Positions 54,636 to 61,368 of a stretch of DNA of 64,000 bases are shown piece after piece. The first letter of the stretch is position 1. The number at the start of each line of letters is the position of its first letter. The stretch covers positions 1 through 64,000 of the forward strand of contig NZ_CAKZTI010000057.1 of NCBI RefSeq assembly GCF_937921625.1, in the 5' to 3' direction. A program made the translations under genes and the position numbers. A model generated the notes under the pieces. That model saw only the letters and a program-made list of their open reading frames with translations, had not been told where the DNA came from and did no database searches. The DNA comes from an uncultured Campylobacter sp. GTDB lineage: Bacteria; Campylobacterota; Campylobacteria; Campylobacterales; Campylobacteraceae.

Positions 54636-56891
54636 ATGAAAAAAAGCGTTTTTTTACTCTTAGTAGGCGGGATTTCCGTGGCATGCGCCGCGCAGATAAA
54701 ATCCATTAAATTTGAAGGGCTAAGGCATCTTTCTCCACAGGTCGCACAGCAAATTTCAGGACTTAAGGTGGGCGATGAGCTTAACGGCGAGAACACCAAT
54801 GCTGCGATTTCAAAACTATTTGAGCAGGGCTATTTCAGCGACGTTTATATCAGCGAACAAGGCGGCGCGGTCACTATCAACGTAACCGAAAAACCGACCA
54901 TCGCCAAGGTCGAGATCAAAAACGTAGTTACCAATGATCGCGACAAGATCAATGAGCTCATCGGCTTGCGTCCGGGCCAGGTTTACGATGAGGTGGCTGC
55001 TAAAAAAGCGGAGACCCGCATCAAGCAATACTACGAAGTCAAGGGCTTTTTCGACACCGTGGTGGAATTTTATCCAAAGCCGATAAACGACGATAAATCG
55101 GTCATCTTGCTAACGATCGAGGTAAATCGTGGCGAAAATATCATCATAGATAAGGTAAATTTAGTAGGCGCAGACAAGCTCGATTATGACGATATAGAGC
55201 CATCCGTCGCCAATAAAGAACGCGAGATGCTGGGCTGGATGTGGGGCTTTAACGACGGCAAGGTAAAAACCGCCGAGCTTCCTAACGACGCAAATAGAAT
55301 TCAAGAAGAATATTATAAAAAAGGCTACTTAGACGCGCAGGTTTCGGCGCCACTACTTAATGCCGATATGGATAATTACACTGCTGATTTGACTTATTAT
55401 ATAAAAGAGGGCGAGCAATACACCGTAAGCTCCGTAGATATCGAGTATCCTGCAGATATAATCAAGCTTGATAAAGAAAAAGTTTTGGACGATTTCAAGC
55501 TTCAAAAGGGCGATACAATGAATTCCGAGCGTTTGCGCCGCGATATGAATACGCTAGAGACTTTAGTCGCGGATCAGGGATACGCCTATGTGCGCATTGT
55601 GCCTAAGACTAAGCAGGACAAAGAAGCTCGCACGGTCGCTATCACGTATCAAGTCATCCCTGAGGATAAAGTCTATATTAGAAACGTAACGATCTCGGGT
55701 AACGATAAGACCGAGGATAAGGTCATTCGCCGCGAGATGTATCTGACCGAGGGAAATTTATATAGCAAAACCGACTACAACGATTCGTTAAATTCTTTAA
55801 AACGCACGGGGTATTTCGATGAGGTGGAGATTAAAGAAAACCGCGTTTCTAACGATCAGATCGATCTTGAAGTCGCAGTTAAAGAAGCTCCTACGGGCTC
55901 TATCACGGGTGGTATCGGATATGGCAGCGAGGATGGAATTTTACTTAGCGGCGGTATCAGTGATCGTAACGTATTCGGCACCGGTCTTCACGGCGCATTC
56001 TCGGTCGAAAAAAGCGACGATCAGTTAAGCGGACGCTTGAGCTTAACCAATCCTAGAGTATTTGATTCTGAGTATAGCTTGGGCGGATCGATCTTTGCCA
56101 ACGACTATGACTGGGACGATTACGATGAGAAATCTTACGGATTTTCAATCACGGGCGGTCGCAAGATCGGGCGTAATACCGATGTAAGCCTTACGTATTA
56201 TCTCGAAAAAAGCGAGATTAAGGGCTTAAACGAATATTACGCCAAAGCGGGCTATTTAGATGGCAAGAATTTAAAAAGCTCGATTATCCCGTCTATTACA
56301 TATAATAGCACAGATGATTATTACTTGCCAAGAAGCGGTATGATCGCAAGTGCCAGCTTAGAATACGCGGGTCTTGGCGGCGATATGGACTACACCAAGG
56401 CTCGAGGATCGTTTAACTACTACTTTGGCTTGCGAGATTATATCGATCACGACATTATCTTTAGATACAAAGCTGCAACGGGCTATATGTGGGAAGGTAA
56501 TAAAAAGATCCCGATCAACGAAAAGCTATTCCTAGGCGGAATGAAAAGCATTAGAGGCTACGAAGGTCGCAGTATCCCGAAAAAAGAGATCTGCTTAAAT
56601 GCAAATAATTGCCGCTATATTGAGACGGGCGGTATGCAGAGTTTCAATAACTCCTTTGAGCTAAGCTTTCCGGTGGTTGATAGGCTTAAAATGCGCTTTG
56701 TAACGTTTTTTGACTACGGAATGATCGGCGATCATGACTGGAATGAGGAGGAGCGCTATAGCACGGGTGCTGGTATCGAGTGGATGACGCCGATGGGGCC
56801 TTTGCAACTATACTTCGTTAAGCCGCTTAATAAAAAGCCGCACGACGACACAAATAGCTTCGAATTTAGCATCGGCGCTAGATTTAATTAA
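54636..56891 (+). CDS. bamA: Outer-membrane assembly factor BamA (Omp85)
   Basis: 751 residues with a signal peptide (1-19, SVACAA). Five POTRA-like domains run to about 410 (KFEGLRHLSPQ, VEIKNVVTND, VNLVGADKLDYDD, SVDIEYPADI, VTISGNDKTED). The bacterial-surface-antigen barrel follows, with FLGGMKSIRGYEGRSI near 630 (the RGF/Y-type motif) and a final aromatic SFEFSIGARFN. BamA inserts beta-barrel proteins in the outer membrane. Terminated by the hairpin at 56915-56943. Confidence 0.96.
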   Translation: MKKSVFLLLVGGISVACAAQIKSIKFEGLRHLSPQVAQQISGLKVGDELNGENTNAAISKLFEQGYFSDVYISEQGGAVTINVTEKPTIAKVEIKNVVTNDRDKINELIGLRPGQVYDEVAAKKAETRIKQYYEVKGFFDTVVEFYPKPINDDKSVILLTIEVNRGENIIIDKVNLVGADKLDYDDIEPSVANKEREMLGWMWGFNDGKVKTAELPNDANRIQEEYYKKGYLDAQVSAPLLNADMDNYTADLTYYIKEGEQYTVSSVDIEYPADIIKLDKEKVLDDFKLQKGDTMNSERLRRDMNTLETLVADQGYAYVRIVPKTKQDKEARTVAITYQVIPEDKVYIRNVTISGNDKTEDKVIRREMYLTEGNLYSKTDYNDSLNSLKRTGYFDEVEIKENRVSNDQIDLEVAVKEAPTGSITGGIGYGSEDGILLSGGISDRNVFGTGLHGAFSVEKSDDQLSGRLSLTNPRVFDSEYSLGGSIFANDYDWDDYDEKSYGFSITGGRKIGRNTDVSLTYYLEKSEIKGLNEYYAKAGYLDGKNLKSSIIPSITYNSTDDYYLPRSGMIASASLEYAGLGGDMDYTKARGSFNYYFGLRDYIDHDIIFRYKAATGYMWEGNKKIPINEKLFLGGMKSIRGYEGRSIPKKEICLNANNCRYIETGGMQSFNNSFELSFPVVDRLKMRFVTFFDYGMIGDHDWNEEERYSTGAGIEWMTPMGPLQLYFVKPLNKKPHDDTNSFEFSIGARFN

Positions 56892-57452
56892 ACGCGACGA
56901 CTTGCGAACGCTGTGGCGTGCGTAGAATTTTCTACCGCACGCCTTAAAATTTAGTAACGCTGCAATTTTGGCTTTTCTTGTCGCACTAATTTACAGCCGA
57001 ATTATTGTAGGCGGTTTGATCTAAAATTTAATTGGAATTCCGCTCGGCTTAGGATGAAATTTAAACGTATAGCTTGCTTTGAATTTTTTAGAATTTTATA
57101 TCAAGATAGTTTAAAATTTCATTCGTATGGCAAAATTTTAAGTATAAGTGTTCTAAAAAAATCAATACAAGCCATTAGCATAATTTAAAGAAATTCTAAT
57201 ATTGAAATTTTAAAGATTACGATATAGACGATAAACGCCGCTTTGTTGTGTGCGGAATTTCACTGCATAGGATTTAGCGCGCCACCAAATTTTAAAGCTC
57301 ATAAATTTTGAGATTCTAAAATCGCGAGAATTTAAAATCTGAAATTCGCCTCGTAAATCGCTAAACATTTGCGTTAAATTTTGCCTCGCTTTACCGATAA
57401 TTTAAGTTAAGCTTGTAAAATCGCGCTCTAAAATTATATCAAAGGCTCTTTT
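56892..57452. other. 561-base intergenic region
   Basis: Contains the bamA terminator-like hairpin, then AT-rich DNA built of AAATTTTAAA words with no supported gene on either strand. A weak AT-rich region near 57421-57440 precedes the next gene, but no convincing -10 box stands out. Confidence 0.55.
56915..56943 (+). terminator. Hairpin after bamA
   Basis: GGCGTGCG-TAG, loop AATTTT, CTA-C-CGCACGCC: an 11-bp stem with one bulged C, followed by TTAAAATTT. The stem is GC-rich and the position is 24 bases after the bamA stop. Confidence 0.6.
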
Positions 57453-58832
57453 ATGCGTAGAAATGGCAATGGAACGAAGCTTAAAATTTTAATATTTCTT
57501 ATTATAATATGCGCTTTGGTTTATGGAATCTTTAGAATTTTTACCTCGCCTAAATTTGAAAAAAATCCTCCGCAAATTGCGCTGGAAAATGAAATTTATT
57601 GGAATTTAACCTCGCCTTTAAAGATTAAAATTTCAGACGATACCGGCATTAAGCTTGTCCGCGTAAACTTAAACGACGGAGCCAGCACGATACCGCTACT
57701 AAATGAGGAGCTGAATGTTCCACAAACGACGCTAGAGCTTGCCGTGCAATTTCCTAAAAATTTGATGCTTAATAAAGATAAAAACTACAAGCTTGAGGTT
57801 TTTGCAAACGACATTAGCTCGTGGAATTTTGCTCAAGGAAATAAGAGCGCAAAAACGGCAAATATAATAATAGATGACAAAAAGCCCGTCATAAATATCA
57901 TCAATCAATCCTATAAAATCACCAAAGGCGGTAGCGCTGTAGTTGTATTTTCGGCAAAAGACGAGCGCCTAAACGAAGTCTATGTCAAAACCAACTATGG
58001 CAAAATTTTTAAAGCAATTCCTTTTGTAAAAGATGGCTATTATGCGTCTCTCGTAGCGTGGCCTGCAAATTTGGAGGAATTTCGCGCAGAAGCGGTCGCC
58101 ACTGATCGTGCAGGCAATGAAAGCATTTCGCAGATCAAATATTTTTATCAGGACAAAAAATATAAAGTCTCTACTATCAAGCTAAATCCGGGCTTCATTA
58201 ACGGCAAAGTAAGTGATCTGGCTAGCCAATACGCGCAGAATTTTAACTCTATGAGCGATCTGGAGAAATTTAAATTCGTAAACGAAACTCTGCGTAAGAA
58301 AAATGGAGATGATCTGCACGCCGCTACTAGCGCGGTGCACGAGGATAAAATAAATGGATTTGAGCTAAAGCCTTTTTATCCGCTTGCTAAAGGCGCAGCG
58401 GTAGCAAGCTTTGCCGATCATCGGATATTTTTTATGAACGATGAACAAGTAAGCGAGTCTTGGCATATGGGGCTTGATCTAGCAAGCGTTGCAAACGCCG
58501 ATATCAAAGAGAGTAACTACGGCAAGGTAGTTTTCGCGCAGGAAAACGGAATTTTCGGATTAAATTTAGGAATTTACTACGGCTTCGGATTATACGGCAT
58601 CTACGGACACTGCTCGGCGACGCAGTTAAGCGTCGGCAGCGACGTAAAGCCGGGCGATATTCTAGCACAGACGGGCTCAAGCGGCTTTGCTTTCGGAGAT
58701 CATCTGCATTTTGGCATCGTAGTTCAGGGTGTGGACGTAAGACCCGAGGAGTGGATGGATCCTAAGTGGATGAAAGATAACATTACCGATGTCTTAGAAT
58801 CGTCCAAAAAAGTAATAGAAAAAGGTAAGTAA
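57453..58832 (+). CDS. M23-family cell-wall endopeptidase
   Basis: 459 residues. Membrane anchor 9-30, a periplasmic part with beta-sandwich-like regions (45-230), then the LytM/M23 domain: zinc ligands His338-x3-Asp342 (HMGLD) and His417-x-His419 (HLHF), with GHC His386. It cleaves peptidoglycan cross-links and helps set cell shape. It is located between bamA and lpxC as in C. jejuni. Confidence 0.92.
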   Translation: MRRNGNGTKLKILIFLIIICALVYGIFRIFTSPKFEKNPPQIALENEIYWNLTSPLKIKISDDTGIKLVRVNLNDGASTIPLLNEELNVPQTTLELAVQFPKNLMLNKDKNYKLEVFANDISSWNFAQGNKSAKTANIIIDDKKPVINIINQSYKITKGGSAVVVFSAKDERLNEVYVKTNYGKIFKAIPFVKDGYYASLVAWPANLEEFRAEAVATDRAGNESISQIKYFYQDKKYKVSTIKLNPGFINGKVSDLASQYAQNFNSMSDLEKFKFVNETLRKKNGDDLHAATSAVHEDKINGFELKPFYPLAKGAAVASFADHRIFFMNDEQVSESWHMGLDLASVANADIKESNYGKVVFAQENGIFGLNLGIYYGFGLYGIYGHCSATQLSVGSDVKPGDILAQTGSSGFAFGDHLHFGIVVQGVDVRPEEWMDPKWMKDNITDVLESSKKVIEKGK

Positions 58833-58848
58833 ATTTTAAAATTTTCGC

Positions 58849-58854
58849 TATAAT
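58849..58854 (+). promoter_or_regulatory. -10 box for lpxC
   Basis: TATAAT preceded by CGC, 29 bases before the lpxC ATG at 58883, in the short gap after the peptidase gene. Confidence 0.5.
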
Positions 58855-58882
58855 GCGCGGGTTAATGAAAACGAGGATAGAA

Positions 58883-59767
58883 ATGAGACAGACAACGATA
58901 GCTAAGAAAGTCCATAACGTCGGCATCGGGCTGCACAAAGGTGAGCCTATCAGACTTACGTTAGAGCCTTTAGAGGCGGGCAGTGGAATCGTATTTTACA
59001 GAAGCGATCTTGGCGTTAGTTTTAAAGCCGAGCCGAAAAACGTCATAAATACGCAAATGGCAACCGTCGTAGGAAGCGAGAAAGGCTATATATCAACAAT
59101 AGAGCATCTAATGAGCGCCATTAATGCCTATGGTATCGATAATATCCGTATCATCGTCGATGCTAATGAAATTCCTGTGATGGACGGAAGCTCCGCGAGC
59201 TTTTGTATGCTTTTAGACGAAGCGGGAGTAAGAAAGCTTGACGCGAATAAAAAAGCTCTCATCATCAAGCGAGCTGTGGAGATTCGCGAGGGAGATAAGC
59301 TCGTGCACTTAAGCCCTAGCAAGAGTCCGAAATTTGATTATACGATTAAATTTAGCCATCCGCTCATCGGCACTCAGCACCATGTTTTTGAATTTAGCAA
59401 AAAAGCCTATCTTAAAGAAATTTCGCGAGCGCGCACGTTTGGATTTTTAAAAGACGTGCAAGTGCTACGCTCCATGGGGCTAGCTCTAGGCGGCAGTTTA
59501 GAAAACGCCGTCGTAATAGACGAGAATAAAATTTTAAATCCAGAGGGCTTGCGTTTTGAAAACGAGTTCGTCCGCCATAAAATTTTAGATGCGATCGGCG
59601 ATCTTGCGCTCGTGGGCGCTCCGATTTTGGGCGATTATACGGCGTTTGCGGGAAGCCACGATCTAAATCATAAACTCACTTTGGCAGTCCTTGCCGACGC
59701 GAAAAATTTCGAGCTAGTAGATCTTACCGCCGAGGTTGTGCGCGAATATCAAAAAGTCTTTGCTTAA
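58883..59767 (+). CDS. lpxC: UDP-3-O-acyl-N-acetylglucosamine deacetylase
   Basis: 294 residues from the ATG at 58883 with GAGGA upstream; the ATG at 58853 would add 10 residues not in the family. Zinc ligands His75 (STIEHLMSA), His232 and Asp236 (RHKILD), and catalytic His259 (AGSHDLN); VMDGSS at 99-104. Committed step of lipid A synthesis. Heads lpxC-tsaB-thrB-ylxR-infB. Confidence 0.96.
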   Translation: MRQTTIAKKVHNVGIGLHKGEPIRLTLEPLEAGSGIVFYRSDLGVSFKAEPKNVINTQMATVVGSEKGYISTIEHLMSAINAYGIDNIRIIVDANEIPVMDGSSASFCMLLDEAGVRKLDANKKALIIKRAVEIREGDKLVHLSPSKSPKFDYTIKFSHPLIGTQHHVFEFSKKAYLKEISRARTFGFLKDVQVLRSMGLALGGSLENAVVIDENKILNPEGLRFENEFVRHKILDAIGDLALVGAPILGDYTAFAGSHDLNHKLTLAVLADAKNFELVDLTAEVVREYQKVFA

Positions 59768-59785
59768 GGTTGCAAAATCAAAGAG

Positions 59786-60229
59786 ATTGAAATTCTAATC
59801 GCTGCTCTTAGCGCTCCGTGCCTGCTCGGTGTGTATGAAAACGGCGCTAAGATAGCGGAATTTTCAAGCGCTGAAGGCGAAAAAGCCGATAAATTTCTGG
59901 TCGCTAAATTTAGCGAAATTCTAAAAACTTATAAAATCAAAGAGCTCATCTATGCAAATACCCCGGGCAGCTTTATGGGCATGAAGGTAAGCTACGTGAT
60001 ATTGCGCACGCTTAGCATCGCTCTTGATGTGCCGCTGTATGCCATTAGTGGCTTTGAGCTAAGCGGCTTCGGACCGATCAGAGCGAATAAAAACTTCAGC
60101 TACGTTTACGATCGCGGCGAAATCAAAATGAAAAAATGCGCCCCCGCCACGCTATCTTTGCCGCAGGATTTATCGGTTTTAAATAAAAGCGATGATATAC
60201 TTCCAAATTACATCATAGAAGCGGTTTAG
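59786..60229 (+). CDS. tsaB: tRNA threonylcarbamoyladenosine protein TsaB, non-standard start
   Basis: 147 residues if begun at ATT 59786; 132 from the GTG at 59831. The residues before the GTG (IEILIAALSAPCLLG) continue the first actin-like strand-loop of TsaB, and the GTG would remove it, so the true start is upstream. In-frame there is no ATG, GTG or TTG between the lpxC stop and 59831: only ATT (59786), ATC (59777) and CTG (59822). TsaB is the inactive TsaD partner in t6A37 synthesis; NTPGSFMGMKVSYVILRTLS and the 60 residues around are the conserved core. It is short of the usual 200+ C-terminal region, as in other Campylobacterota. Confidence 0.72.
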   Translation: MEILIAALSAPCLLGVYENGAKIAEFSSAEGEKADKFLVAKFSEILKTYKIKELIYANTPGSFMGMKVSYVILRTLSIALDVPLYAISGFELSGFGPIRANKNFSYVYDRGEIKMKKCAPATLSLPQDLSVLNKSDDILPNYIIEAV

Positions 60230-60237
60230 GAGAGAGC

Positions 60238-61119
60238 TTGATTATAAGAATTCCTGCGACGAGCGCAAATTTAGGCCCCGGTTTCGACGCGCTCGGCCTT
60301 AGCCTAGGGCTATTTAACGAAGTAGAAATTACCGAGCAGAAGTTTTTTTGCGTATCGCTTAGCGGTGAGGGCAGCGACAGAGCGTGGCTTAAGAAGGGCA
60401 ACGCTTTTTTGAATATTTTCAATGAAATTTACAGAAAACTAGGCGGCGGGCAAGAGATAAATTTTAAATTTGCTTTTCGCAACAACATCCCGTTTTCGCG
60501 TGGGCTGGGCAGCAGCTCGGCCGTGATCGTAGGCGCCATCGCAAGCGCTTATAAAATTTGCGGGTTTGAGATCGATCGCGCTAAAATTTTAAACACGGCG
60601 CTGGAATACGAAAACCACCCGGATAATATCGCGCCCGCGACGCTCGGCGGCTTTGTCAGTAGCGTCGTGGACGGCAAGACGGTTCGCACGCAAAAATGCG
60701 AAATTTCGCAAGATCTGCAAGCGGTCGTCGTCATCCCCGATACGCCGATGCCTACGAACGAATCGCGCGGCAAGCTGCCTAAGAGCTTTTCGATCAAAGA
60801 TTGCGTTAGCAACCTCTCGCACGCGGCGTTTCTGACCGCTTGCTTTATGCGGCGCGATTACGACAGCTTGCGTTACGCCTGTATCGATAAGATGCACGAG
60901 CAGATGCGCATGGGCGTGCTCCCGCAGCTTTTTGGGGTGCGCGAGATCGCCTATGATAACGGCGCGCTTATGAGCTCGCTCTCGGGAAGCGGCTCAAGCT
61001 TTTTAAATTTAGTCTACAGAGCCGACGCCGCAAAGCTTAAAGCCTGCCTTAGCGAAAATTTTAAAAACTTCCGCGTCGAAATTTTAGAGATCGACAACGG
61101 CGGCTTTAATATTGACTAA
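60238..61119 (+). CDS. thrB: Homoserine kinase
   Basis: 293 residues from a TTG start with AGGAGAG upstream. GHMP kinase motifs: PATSANLGPGFDALG at 6-20, SRGLGSSSAVIVGA at 87-100, and SLSGSGSSFLNL near 241. It phosphorylates homoserine in threonine synthesis. Eight bases after tsaB. Confidence 0.95.
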   Translation: MIIRIPATSANLGPGFDALGLSLGLFNEVEITEQKFFCVSLSGEGSDRAWLKKGNAFLNIFNEIYRKLGGGQEINFKFAFRNNIPFSRGLGSSSAVIVGAIASAYKICGFEIDRAKILNTALEYENHPDNIAPATLGGFVSSVVDGKTVRTQKCEISQDLQAVVVIPDTPMPTNESRGKLPKSFSIKDCVSNLSHAAFLTACFMRRDYDSLRYACIDKMHEQMRMGVLPQLFGVREIAYDNGALMSSLSGSGSSFLNLVYRADAAKLKACLSENFKNFRVEILEIDNGGFNID

Positions 61120-61140
61120 GAAAAATAAAGATATAATCGC

Positions 61141-61368
61141 ATGAGCGAACCGATTAGAATGTGCGTTATTTGCAGGGGGCGCTTCGCCAAGCGCGAACTC
61201 CACGCCTTTTTGCAAAATTTTAAAAATATAAGCTCAAACAGACAATTTTATATTTGCGACGGTTGCATAAATCAAAAAGAGAAAATTTCAAAATATCTAT
61301 CTAAATTTGCGTCTAGTGCAGATTTGGGACATATCAAGGAGAGGGTTTTAAATGGGTGTTCTGATTAA
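61141..61368 (+). CDS. ylxR: YlxR-like RNA-binding protein (DUF448)
   Basis: 75 residues: RMCVICRGRFAKRELHAFL near 6-24 and QFYICDGCINQ near 36-47 are the YlxR CxxC and zinc-free DUF448 pattern (R-x-C-x-x-C-R...). Basic and cytoplasmic; YlxR proteins bind RNA or the tRNA-modification/RNase P machinery. It overlaps infB by 17 bases, the usual place. Confidence 0.88.
   Translation: MSEPIRMCVICRGRFAKRELHAFLQNFKNISSNRQFYICDGCINQKEKISKYLSKFASSADLGHIKERVLNGCSD

Noticed and set aside
61132..61137. TATAAT just before ylxR
   Set aside because: Only 3 bases from the ATG; too close to initiate a translated mRNA for this gene.
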